NCBI RefSeq assembly: GCF_964204645.1
Contig: NC_134025.1
Location: 12,033,001-12,097,000, forward strand
Reading direction: 5' to 3'
From: Tubulanus polymorphus
Lineage: Eukaryota; Nemertea; Palaeonemertea; Tubulaniformes; Tubulanidae
Length of the DNA stretch: 64,000 nucleotides
Within the stretch, counting starts at the first letter, position 1. Each line of letters opens with the position of its first letter. The notes under the pieces are model-generated. The model made no database searches. It saw only the letters and a list, made by a program, of their open reading frames with translations, and was not told the origin of the DNA. This document shows positions 45,830-59,200 of this stretch, one piece after another. The position numbers and the translations under genes are program-made.

Positions 45830-47301
45830 TGTCCGCATGAACACTATGAAATACACCAGTAGTATGAATTTGTTCTTCATTTCAAGTCTGTGCGCAGGGA
45901 GTATCTGACATGATACAAGGCATTCTCAATTGTCATCACGCTATCCGCCAGTTTAAGTATCTGCCATAAGCCAAATTGAGGATCCCCAAAGTTTCCTTAT
46001 TTGATAAATGCTCTGCGCCTCTGATTTTAATGTACAGAACCATCCTCACTTGACACTTGCCTCCTGTGGGAATCTTGTTTGGAATCCATGACATGCTCTA
46101 TAATTATGGAGAGATTCAAGGTCATTGGTTTCTGTATGTTTTCACCCGGGGTAGTGGCATTAAATTGCGGAATAGCTGAAAAATCGGCGCATGACATATC
46201 ATCACGCGTACGTCACATTTTCTGTCCATATTTAAAGACAATGAGCCAGGATTTTTGGAAGATGGGGGACCACGGGGTACCAAAGGGCACATAAGCAATC
46301 CCAAAGGGCGCAAAAGTAATCACGAAGGGCATCCCAGTGCGGCGAGTGCCAAAGGCGCGAAGCAATGAAAGAGGGGTCAGGGGGCTCCCCACCCAGAAAA
46401 ATTACTAGTCCCCCTGGATCTGCCCTTGCGATTTGACTCGACGGGATACTTATTTCTCCATTGTTTCTAGAACTCTTTCATAGAATGTTCAAGATACGAC
46501 CACCAATGAGTCAACCATTCTGAAATCTAAGTATTTGCATCAACATTTGGTAGCAACTGTTAATTCTACCCATTGGGTGGATTGGTAATCGATCAGTCAT
46601 ATCCGACGAAAGTATGACACAACTTGACCGTGGCCAATATCTTTTTAATGGTCTTTATAATCACTACAGTTAATCTCTTGTGAAATTACGAAAAACATTT
46701 GAACTAGAACAAAGCTCATTTAAACTAGAACAAAACTGGATTTTTGGGTTTGAATTTCTAATATCATGGATTTTTCGAATTCGGCCATGACAAGATAGAT
46801 CATCATTTTTTAGGTTCAATCGCTACGTACATTACATGTACTATGTATATGTATCGTAAAACTGAACATAGGTGTGAGGATTGACAATTGCAAGAAGCTC
46901 CAATTCTACTTAAAATTAAATTCACGACATCCAAAAATTGGCTTTGTACGTATAAACATTGGAAATGATAGTTTTATTTACACTGGGTGACATTTAGAAA
47001 CAACATATCTCGAGATTATTGGACATTAGAAAATGATCGCACAGTTTAGATATAACATAGATCAATTGCTTGTTCTAATATAAAATATCAAATCAAACAA
47101 TCAAGTGAATAGTTTATGAGAAGCTTTTGACAAGCTAATTGTTGCAATTTATAATATCAAATCAACAATGAAATGAATAGTTAATGAAGATTTCACACAC
47201 GATAGTTTGTTATAAATCAAAAGTTTCGTTGAAAGTATTAGATTAAAATTCTTGTTTTTGTTATTATTTTGAATACGAATAAACAAATATAGTGTATATA
47301 T

Positions 47302-47392
47302 CCTTCTGGCATTTTTTCCTCAGGTATTTTTACACCCCTGGCATTTTTACTTCCGGCATTATTGCCAATGGCATTTCTACCTCTGGCATTAT
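47302..47392. repeat. Minisatellite, about 18-bp unit, roughly five to six copies
   Basis: Variants of CTCTGGCATTTTTAC follow each other (GGCATTTTTTCC, GGTATTTTTACA, GGCATTTTTACT, GGCATTATTGCC, GGCATTTCTACC, GGCATTATTACC). Confidence 0.75.
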
Positions 47393-48228
47393 TACCTTGT
47401 ACCAAATTTTACATATAATCTTTGCACATTATTTAATCTATATTTCATATATCTTTATTGTTTAATAATGTATGTAATCACACTTTGTCCTTGAGACAGT
47501 TTGTCTGTGTCTTTGAGTGTTGATTATTGTTCGTCTCTTGTAGTGTCTCTGCTTGTCACCATTGTTTGTACATCAATTTCCTTGTTTCTACTAGTCTTGT
47601 TTCCAATGTATATTAATAGCTTATGTGTAAAATAGTCTTGTAAGAGTCCAGTTTTGGTATTCCAAGCTGCTCGTCGATTCATTACTCTTTCGCTCTGTTC
47701 GCGATTTTCGACGTCGACCATTCTCCGGGGATAGGATCCATAAAAACTTTGATAAACAGTCAACTTATAAAGCATGGGATGAACATGTATTGTCTATCCT
47801 TCAACACATCTTGGAGCAATCAACACATTAAGCCGTGTCAACCAGATAACAAATTGAACACATGAAAGCATAAATGAACAATTAACAGTTTTTATTATGA
47901 TTTATTTTACTTTTTCTCAAGTCCATTGAAAGTAATTAAAATAACGCATGTGCTATATATGTTTATAGGTAAGTTAAAATGGAATTATCAAATTGCGCCA
48001 ACAACGTTAACAAACTGGCTTAGGGTTAGTGTCGGGTAAAAACCTTTTAAATCCACAACAGAAGCTGAAAACATTTCAACACGTGCATGGATCTTAAAAA
48101 CTATTTTTGGCAAATTTTAAAACCCTGTTTTTCGTACCCGGTTATCAATTTTTAACTGAAGGATGTGTCAGTTTTCTCACGCTCAAGACCTAGACTACTA
48201 TTCAAAAGCTGATAAAGATGACATAATA

Positions 48229-48533
48229 GCCGCAATCACACGGAGACGATTGGGCCCGGGCCAAATTGGCATGGATCAGGCTCGAGCCAAATTTGGCCGG
48301 TGCCTAATTAGAGAGCGAGTTCACACGCAAACCATTCACTCGATACCATTCACTCGAAGCGAAGTGGATCATTTCCGGTGCCAGTTGCAATTCAAACGCA
48401 ATCATTTGTCTGGAGCTAAAATTTGGCTCGGGCCTGGTGCGACGTTTTTGGGTCGGGTCAAATTTTGCACCCATGTGAACAGTTGTTTCGGGCCAAATTT
48501 GGCCCGGGCCAAAAATGTTCGTGTGATCGCGGC
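48229..48533. mobile_element. 305-bp MITE with TIR GCCGCRATCACACG and TA duplication
   Basis: The left end GCCGCAATCACACG and right-end complement GCCGCGATCACACG are flanked by TA. Subterminal GGCCCGGGCCAAA is also inverted at the two ends. Copies occur at about 520-796 and 56885-57150, so this is a dispersed family within the window. Confidence 0.8.
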
Positions 48534-49749
48534 TAATGTCAACTGGTGTGACCTATCAGAATTCATACGAAATATGAATGCTCTATCAGGAAAACTTATT
48601 GAGTTGATGACCAAAATGCATAGCTTCAGAATCCAAGATGGGATGACATCATGACCTAGCTTGGTCATATGATACAACATTCCATTTCAAATTCCCATGT
48701 GAAAAATGAAAGCTCTACATGGAATATTATATCAGTTGATAGCCTAAATGTGAATTTTCAGAATCCAAGATGGTTGCCAATTAGCCACCTTGTGTATGAT
48801 TTTATGGTCATACACAATATATCAAAATTTGAAGATAATCTGACAAAAATTGTGGTCTGTAGAGTGTTCGCAAGAAACCCAACTCACGGACGGATGCATG
48901 CGAGACCACCAATAAGACCCAGGGGTACAGCATAAGCTGTTTGAAATGGAGTTTTTAAATTGTGAAAAATGGATCATTTTCTGAGGATCTCGAGTGGTTC
49001 TAGAACAAAATACTGGCCACTGTATGTGTTACTTTCTTAAGCCAGGTTGTGAGAATGTTATCTTGGCTAAAAATAGGGGGCCCCATCTTAGATCCACCCC
49101 TGCTTATGATGAATACATTACCATCCTATGCTGCCATCCCCAAAAGATTTATCAATTGATGGCAAAACTAAGTATTTTGCAAAGGAACATCCACTCCTTG
49201 TAACCTTGGGAATAAAACATCTTGAAAAAAAATTGGTCAGCCGAAAACGGAATCGAAATGTTACTTAATATGGATTGTACATACCGGGTACGAAGACAAA
49301 TTAATTCTTTTCAAATGAGATTTGACGAAAATTTAGAATTTGAAGAATGTACGTATTAGCTGGACAGGATTAATTCCCCCAACATCGCCAGCATACTTTC
49401 AAGAGCATAATGGCTTTACTTACAAGAACAGATATACAAATGTAATAATGTCTATATACAATTTTACACATATTTACAATATAGTACGATGCAATAAACT
49501 ATAGCACACATTGAAGACATAATTGATTAATAATTACATGGATAAAGAAAATACGAATAAGCATAGGGGGAGATTAAAATCGTCCTAGCTATGATGCCAA
49601 GAATCTAACCTGGCAAGAATACACAAACTGGCATCGTCCGTAGAACAACCAGGCTACCTCACCTACTTGGTGAAATGCTTGGCAATCTGATCATTTCAAT
49701 ATTCAACAACCCCTGGTGAAAAAGTACAGTAATCAATGAATTTGCATTA

Positions 49750-49909
49750 CAGTGGAACCTCCTTACAGCAAACTCCATAGGACCAGATAATATGTTTGTT
49801 ATAACCAATAGATCGTTATATCCAGTATGAAATAAATCAAATTTTCTTACTTGGGAAAAAATTCTATATTTGTTGTTGTATTCAAGTTCATTATAACGAG
49901 GTTCTACTG
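49750..49909. mobile_element. 160-bp pogo/Tigger-like MITE
   Basis: The ends CAGTGGAACCTCCTTAC and (right complement) CAGTAGAACCTCGTTATAA are flanked by TA at 49748 and 49910. CAGTNGAACCTCGTTATAA is the hallmark of pogo/Tigger-type terminal repeats. Confidence 0.8.
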
Positions 49910-49966
49910 TACAACCATAGAGCACATCATGAGCAACACAACCTTGCAATCACTATACCAATAATA

Positions 49967-50391
49967 CAGTATAACTCGCTAAATTGGGATCGGTTTTATT
50001 CGGATTTTAAGGCTTATGCCTTAGGCCTATTTCGGGACTATAATTCCAGTCCCAACAAGGTTATTTCTATTCAAATGAGAGCAGATAATTCTGACAAGAT
50101 TTTCCAGTCCCAGGTGATCGGAATCAAGCGAGTTCTACCGTTTATGGAAATACCATGTTTTCATACGTATCGTATTATAGTGGTGTTGGCTGGGCTGATA
50201 TGGAAAGAATTCCTCCTGATACAAATAAGGCGTCACATTTTCAATTGTTTATAATAAAAGGGACCATAGATATGGCTACGACTTACGAATTACAAAAGGG
50301 AATAACAAAGAAAAAAATTGGGAACTTTCATTTTTATACGAATTACATAGTTATTCGAATTAACCGACAACGAATTAAGCGAGGTTGACTG
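49967..50391. mobile_element. 425-bp pogo/Tigger-like MITE
   Basis: The left end CAGTATAACTCGCTAAATT and right-end complement CAGTCAACCTCGCTTAATTC share the order CTCGCT(T)AATT..TCGG, with TA at both flanks. It lies only 57 bp from the previous MITE. Confidence 0.7.
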
Positions 50392-53000
50392 TATATCGCG
50401 ACAATCCATTCAAGTATCTTCCAAACTTCTCAAAATAGTCTAACTGGATTCCGCCTATGGACGGATAAACGAATGGATGAAAAGTGAACGCAATAGCTCG
50501 CTGGGCTAAAAATGATTTTTCCTGGAACAAGCTTCATAGCCGCCATTGGAAAATAAGTCAAATTAATAAGACGTAAAACATTGATCGAAACATTTTAAAA
50601 TTCCGTTTTAAACACGATTGCTTAAAAATTTGTAAAATAAGATAAACAAGAAATGATAGCTGATGTCAATAGCTGGATTCAAAAACATAGATAGATTTCT
50701 TTCTGAACTCTCCTCAAATTTGTACAGAACTAACTTTTCGCATTTACCGGTAACTCAGTTTTGGGGACAAGACTTCTTACTCATTGCCGGTAATTCATAA
50801 AATGGCTTAAGATTTATGTTCCAATCTTCCAGTCTTTCATATTAATCAGTAGTTGCGGTACATTTTAATATTACCGATCATTTATTACCCGATAGCAATT
50901 TTCATTATTCTAGCTCAAGCATTTAAAATATAAAATGTCTCCTAAAGCTAAGCGCACACTACACAGCGAGAAAAACATGAAACGAGAAATAGATTTGCGC
51001 ATCGTGCGCTTCGCTGTTTAATTCATGCGCACAATGAGACAAAAGATATACCGAAAGAAACCTACAGCACCACTAGCTGATTAAGAATAGTATGGTTCCA
51101 CAAAATGGCGGTAATTTTGATCAGTCATGTTATCTGCTCGTTGTCACTGATTGGTTATGGTGCATTAGGCCTTTTTCTTAATTACTTGGTGTTCGGATCC
51201 ACCTCCCAGAATTCTAGAAAAATCAAATTAAAAAAAAAGAATTTCTTATAGTCCTCCTCCATGTAGTTTCCATCACAATTTTTCGATAAAATCTTTTTCA
51301 TTGTTATGTCTGTCTTTATTTTCAATTTAGTATCTTGTAATCTAGTATCTTTGTTCATTTCAATTTATCTCACATGTACATGGCGAAATAAATATTATAA
51401 TTTTCCCATCTTATGATTTGCAAAAAACTTTTTTAAATTTCTCCATCATATGAATAATCATCACAATTTTCACTCCTTGATAATTTTTTTCTGCAGTCCT
51501 TCCGAGTCTGCGGAAAGTACTCAAATAATAGAAAAATAATTTTTCTTCCTGTTCCCTTCTATTTCAAAACACCTATTACAAAATCTTTTTAATTTGTTTC
51601 CCTTCGCCCTCCCACTTTTTTCTTTTTAAAAATCTGTACTCCAAGCAATTAAGAAGGCCGTGATGTCCTGACATCGTACGCAGCAGTCGCCAAATTGTTT
51701 CTTGTTTTGCAAAATCAACAACATGTTTGTTTCAGGAATTGTCAACTAAATGTAACATATTATGGACCATCAGTAACAGGGATGAAACAAGCGAGAAAAA
51801 CATCTATGTTTCTTGTTTATTTTACATTGTGTGTGCTAAACTTAACACGGTTTACATTCCAATATCAAGCTGTCAACAGAAACTGAAAATCATGATCTTA
51901 ATGATGGATCAACAAGCATAAATGATGTACACATAGTATTTCCAATTATAAAACAAATCTTCTTAGCCTGAAGAAACCTTTTGTTTGATGGTGAATGACT
52001 GAAGATGGCCCATATAGTGTATTACCAGTATATGTGTTTCTATGTTAAGCAAACCCTGATTGATTATATGGTCAGTTCCCAGGAACGTGGACAGCTGAAC
52101 CTCAAGACCCCGGTTTCTAGGACAACTTCATGAAGCTATAGCCTCGTTATATACCTCTGGATATCATAGAAAGACGAATGATGGCTCATCAGAACCAAAA
52201 TAATAATGAAAAAAAACAACTTTTTCATGAAAGTCAGATACAGAAGTGCTTTAGTAAATAATCAATGACATTGTACAGTAATGTCTAGTTGGATTGATAA
52301 GAACTCCCCTATGTCTGGTAGATACTTACTCGAATAACTATGATCTCTGAGACAATTTTTCAGTTGCGCCGGAGATCTGATGAAAATAGGGAAAATTCGA
52401 TATTGCATGAAACACTTTGTTCATGGGCCACATTTTGGCATACAATACTATTGGTATGATATCATAACATACTTAAAGGTCTCATTGCTTACAGCATAGT
52501 TAATCATATTCCAAGTAAGTAGCTTGATTAGCATACAAATAAATAAAAGATCTGTTCTTTATGTAATAATTGGGTTCAACCACACAAATTCATAATTCAC
52601 GATTGTATGGGTAATTTGTGAATTATGACATCAAAACCCCTGAAGGGAAAATCTATCAAATTTCGTTGCGAACCTACAAGATGCGACCAGCCTGATTCTC
52701 ATGACAATATAATAAATACTCAGAGAATAAATCAACCGCAGGTTAGTTCTAGTCACAAAGATTGAATTCACTACATCGAAAAGGAAATATACGTATTAAC
52801 TGTATCGGTGAGGGTTTTTTTCCGTAATAGTCTAAAATAATTGTAGTGAATTAAGGCAAATTCACTATTAATTACACAACATCACAGGTTTTTTGTTCAG
52901 TTTCAGTTACTTTTCTGTTCATAGCTACCAGTAATCAATGTTCACATTAAGTACAAACAGTATGTACTCCTTTCATGTTGTGAGGTCATCTATCACATTT

Positions 53001-53208
<208 letters not shown>

Positions 53209-53275
53209 CTCACTCCTTGAAAAATATTCATTCGATTTTTGTGGCATGTTGTTGCTATTGAAGTTGAATTGAAGT

Positions 53276-56200
53276 TCAGCCATCTTTTTCCTCTAATTCC
53301 AGGGAATGTGGTTCATTTATAGTGGACGTTACTTCGTGATTTTGGGCATCAGTGGAATGCAACGAATCTGTAGAAAATGAAGAAATTCATGCGTAATAAG
53401 TATTTCAGATACCGGTAGCTTGGAAACCACCGGTGGTTGAGTCAAACCATAGGCATCGAGACATTGAAATGTTTGAAAATAGGGGTCCAGGGAAACCACA
53501 CCCACTTGGAAAGTAGTTTGAAATGCTCAACAAGCATACCTTAAAACTCACCACACTCATAGAGCATGTCACTAGCTACAATTTCCCAATTAATTGTGGT
53601 AACAAAATATGCCTAGGTACCAATATAGTCTGAAAATACTAAGTTATTCAGCTATTCAATGCCCCTGGAGACCGTATACAAAAACCAATGACCTTGAAAC
53701 TCACCACAATCATAGAACATGTCACAAGCTATAATTATATAATTCATTGTGGTTACAAAATAGGGTACCAATACAATATGAAAATACTAAGTTATTATGA
53801 TGACCTTGAAATTCAAACACAATCATACATCATGTATACAACATGCATATTTAGGGTTTTCTGACTTTCGTCGAAAACCCTTTTGAAATTCTGTGGATTA
53901 TTATTATTATATATTTTCCGCCGATTTCGTCAAATAAAATTCATCTTCATTCAGATTCGGCAACTGACAGCTTCGAAACGAAATGTATAAATTGATACTG
54001 TATTAACGGTCTCTCTGAACCAACAGATTGTCTGAATGTACTTTCCATCCTATTTGAAACTTAAAATTACTTATTAGGTTACTGTAAATAAAGAATTGAA
54101 TTGAATTGTTAGACAACAAGCACCGGCGAAATAACAGTTTGTGACATCATTTAGTAAGTAAATAAAGGAGGGCTCCGAGAATTTCCAAATCACGGGGACT
54201 ATACTGGGGTTAGACCATTCAACCAAAAAGAGGATTGCTCCGATAATATCCAAATCATCTCATTTTATTTTTTCCATCGAATACCCGGTAATTAATTTTT
54301 CCTTTCGATCACATGCATCCAGAAAACCCGTCTTGCTGCTTTGCAGCTATATTTACATATTGTATTGTATTCTATGCAAATAAATATATATTGATATTGA
54401 TGTTGTTGTTTTATGCTTCAACTTTGCAATGGATTGTTGTTAGAAAATACACATAGGTACCAATATAAATATCCAAATTGTATTTATAATTCAATATTCA
54501 ACTCCCCCTGGAAGCGAGAACAAAACCTGGGAAACCCCAATTCCACGTAAGGAGATATCATAAATCTTATGACAGTGATAACATTTATCAACTATCAAGA
54601 CTGTAAGTCAAAACCCGTCGATATTTTCCTCAAAAATATTTCTATCGACCGTAGGATTCCCTCTACGGATGGAGGGACGGACAACGGATAAAAGTGAACA
54701 CAATAGCCCGCTGGGACTTAAGTCCCAAGTGGGCTAAAAATACTGCCGACCCTGCCGGAGTCGACCAGAGTTGAGTCTCATGAAAGCTATCAGGTTTGAA
54801 TCATAGCTAAGAGAGGATATATCAAACAGGACTGGAAATATGGTTCACGTGCTATATGTGTGTACAATAATGACTGAAGGGCAATAAAGAAAGTGTCTAC
54901 GGTATTAGAAATCTGTCGAGTGCTATTTCATTTTTTTGGACAATTTGAAATTTACACCGGTGTTTAATACTGCCCGAAGCAAGTTTCAAATAAAATTTGA
55001 AATTATTACCATCTCGAATTCACAGCCAACTAGAAAAATATGCTATATTACCAGATTATCACAATATTCTGTGCTACGTATGCCAATTCCTTGCATGGTG
55101 GTGTGTTAATGAAGTGCTACCGTGACAATTCCCTATAGGCCTATTGCCACTTGCCTTATTTCTAAGAATAATAATTGTATTATCTACAATTCAAAAAGTA
55201 TTTACCTTCATTGATTAAACTGGCAGTTGATTCTAGACTACCCGCGCGTCCTCGTCGCGATGGCGCAATCGACGGCATCGACGCGCCCGAATCATACGTT
55301 TCTACGGTAACCGAAGTCGACGTGCCGTCGCTGACGTTGACGGTATCGATCGAGCCGAATGCCTCACGATTCACCGTACTCGTCGTGATCGTCGAATGAC
55401 GCGATACGGTATCGGCGTCGCGGTGAGCGCCACCCGAACTCGTCGTTTCGCTGCTTGGCTGCCGGCGAATGCCCGACGGAATGCTCGGCAACTGTCGGAA
55501 TTCGTGCGCACGATTCGCCGGTATAAGTCTTTGCAGCGGCGTATGAGCGCGCACGCGCCCGCGAGTCGCCTCCTCGTAAGACGGTAGCGACACCTGTTGT
55601 TGATCGGCGTAAGCGATCAGCGCCAAGCGGTCATGCTCAGCGAGAGGAGCACCGACGGGATATGTCGGGTTATAAGGAGGCGGTGAAGGTATTGGCGTAC
55701 ACAGTCTTGGTTGAGCTTTTTTCCTTTGTACCGCAACAGCTATCATAGTTATGAGTAATACGCCGAGCACGGTACATGACGTTATTATCACAATAGTCAT
55801 TGTGTTTCCTTGTCCTTCATGATCCGACGCGAAATTGGTCATCGGCGTAGTCGCTGAAAATGAATCTAATATCCTAGAGTGTGTTGCGCGACGGAACTTT
55901 TACGGTTTCTGTTTATGAAAGATACGATGATATATATTACGAAAACCTACCTTTCACGCATCTCGGAGCCAGCGCTGACCACTCGCCGTTTTTCAGACAA
56001 TGCAACACAAACGTGCCTTCGAGTTCGTAACCTTGATTACACAAGAACCGCAGTTCAGTTCCCGTATCATAAACTCCATTGTGAAACGTTTCGCAGTGTC
56101 CACCGGGGCAATCGAACCGCCCGAACCGGAACACACCGGGATTGGGACAGCCGGCTACAAATAAAACAATTCAATAGTTAACGCCTATGAACAAACTGAA

Positions 56201-59200
56201 CAAGTATCAAACACAATAAACGATCAATTCAAGAAATCTATCAGAAACATCGAAATATTCAATCAACAGAATTAATTTAATACAGATACCTAGAAATTAC
56301 TCGACGTAAATAATGAAAACAGGAAAAGTAAAAGGTCACTGCAGGGTTTACTTAACCCACTGTAAAAGATAATCCTGTTCTAAAGAACTGGCCAATTTGT
56401 GTCATAATTCTATATCAAACGCTGTATAAGCACTCTGTCCCAGGTATATATGGGGTCACCCATCGATGCCTTTCGATAACAATGACCTACGTACAGCATT
56501 TCGGGGGTATCTTGCCAGAGGAGGCTTTATTTAAATTGTTAAGGTGCTAGGTAAAGACCGGCAGTAGATCTTCAGTTGCTGGCAGTGAGAGCCAGTCTCT
56601 CGTATTTACCTCTCCTAACACATTGCGGTGCGTCCCTGTTCCAAAATCCGGCGTCATTGCACGTTATAATCGAGTATCCGACAAGCGAGTAACCCTCATT
56701 GCAACGGTAACCAATCTTAGTTCCAGCCTCGAATGGCAGCGATGTGCCGTCTATCACGTAATTACCATTGGAGATTTCCAAAGGTTTGTCGCAGTTTACT
56801 TCGTGCACTGAATGAAATGATACGAAAAACGACGGTACAAAATATATGAAAATTAAGCACGTCATTCAGTGAACATAAAAGCGGCATTCACACGAGCATT
56901 TCTGACCCGGAACAACTGTTCACACAGGTGCCAAATGTGTCTAATTGGTGTGGGCCAAATTTTAGCATGGGTCAAATTATTGCGTGTCAACTGCAACTGG
57001 TTCCCGAAGTGACTCACTTTGCTTTGTTTAAGCATCGTTTAGCATATACTAGTGAGTGATTTACGTGTGAACGCACTGCACTCAGGCATGGGCCTAATTT
57101 GACCCGTGCCTACCTGGCCCGAGCCAAACCGTCATCACCATGGCTAAATGCACAATTTCATTAGTGGATAGAACTATTATCATTACAATCAATTTCATCT
57201 AAAATTGGTCATACATTACTGTAGTAAGAATGGATTCAGGAAGAAGATATTCAAGTTCCATTTATAGTACTTCATAAACTTATCTGGTAAATGGTTTGAT
57301 CTGAGTTGGTCAGATTGAGCAGTGTCTACTGTATTAGGAGATTGGCAGAGTTGTTGAAGTGATTATTCAAAATGAAAAATGCTGTCATCGACATCAAAGG
57401 ACCCGTTCATTAAGTATGTACGTATCCATTAACCACTTTTCCCTATGTAAATAATGCTTGATATAATGATGTAGGCCCTATATAATACTTCTCCCTATTG
57501 TGTCAATGAAAATCTGCTTAAATTTGTAGAAAACAGGCCTTTCCATTCTGATAATTCGTTATATCAATATACTGGCAATATGATCCCCGTAAGGCACATT
57601 GGATGGCCTGATGGGACTTACATCCCGAATGGGCTAAAAAGGACACACTATGAAATTTATGATTTTGTCCGATTCACACACAAATTTTCCTTGAAAAAAA
57701 TCAAGACTGATTGCATATACATACTATGCTTATGTAATAAATTTCGATAGACTTACCACAAACAGGCCGTTTACCAACCCACATCCCCTGATTACACACG
57801 AGTATATTGGCTCTAACATCGGCTAACTTGTATCCAGGCATACATAAGTAGGCAGCGTTGGATCCGTACAGCTTATAATCGGAGTAGGAAATCCTCGGAG
57901 GGTTACCACATGGTATATCAAGCACTGCAACCATAAGAAGACATGATAGATTGAGTCAGATTTCGCAGTAAGGTTCAAAAGCTCATTGAAAAGCCTACTG
58001 TCTGTCACACATGCTCTCAGTGCGACATTTCTATCCGTAATTTCGTTAATAATCAGTTGATCTGTATGTATTATCCATTCGTTTATTCAGTAATAAGTTG
58101 CCATTCAGAAATTAATCATCTATGACTGGGCATAAACTTTTTGTTTTCTTCATCTCTCAGCAATTGTTTACCTAGAATTCGGTCATGTAATGCTGAAGAA
58201 TGGCTTCCACGGCAATTAATGTGGCACCACCTACTGTATTTTTAATGCAAATGAATAGGTGATGATATCTTCGCAACGTATCCAAGTGTCTGATCACCGA
58301 TAAATGAAAACAAAAACAACCACAGGAAAAATCATAGTTCATAGTTTGAATGCAAAATCCTTTCTGAACAAACTGATGCATGATAAATGCAGATGAACTG
58401 GTCATCAACAAAATTAAGGATCGAAACGTTTTACAAAGAGTGTGTGACAAATATTAGTTTAGGACACCTTCAGATTTACATCAAAACCAAAATCTAACTG
58501 AGGGTCTAAAGCAAATGCATCATCGATACCAAGATCAATAAGATCAAGATAATTGATTGAAGCGTCTTGAAAGTTTCCATGACCTGACCTGGCCAGTTTT
58601 TGGGCTGAAGATGTGTCTGGGGTAGATATACTTATAAACCAGTCCAGACATTACACTGAAGCATCTTCAAAACTTCCAAAAATAACTGGATTCCACATAC
58701 AGACGGATGATGGATGACAAGTGAACACAATAGCCCACTGTGACTTAAGTCCCAAGTGGGCTAAAAAGCTACAATTCCATAGAAGGAGATTTGTGGATGA
58801 AAAGTGAACATAAAAGCGAACATAATAGCCCGCTGGACTGACTAAGTCACAAGTGGGTTTATAACGTCTGAATATCATTTCAATTAAGCCTTTGCCTACA
58901 GATCATCGGTACCAAGTTTCATCTTGCTCTGTCAATAACTGTAGGGCAAGTAATGATTACAAATAAAGTCGATCCCCCTAGACCATCAACTCTGCAGACC
59001 ACAGCAGAGCTAAAAAAAAAAACATCTAACATATTTTTGACCCGGCGCCACAAGTCCGCCCGAGTGTGCGCCAAAATTGCTGCAGGATTTAGTTTCATAG
59101 CGCATGCGTCGAGATCATATTATTGATTAAATGGCCACTTGACCTACAATAGTGGCAGATGCAGCACTTGGAAGCTGCGTCGTTGTTGCTAGTGTGCGGG

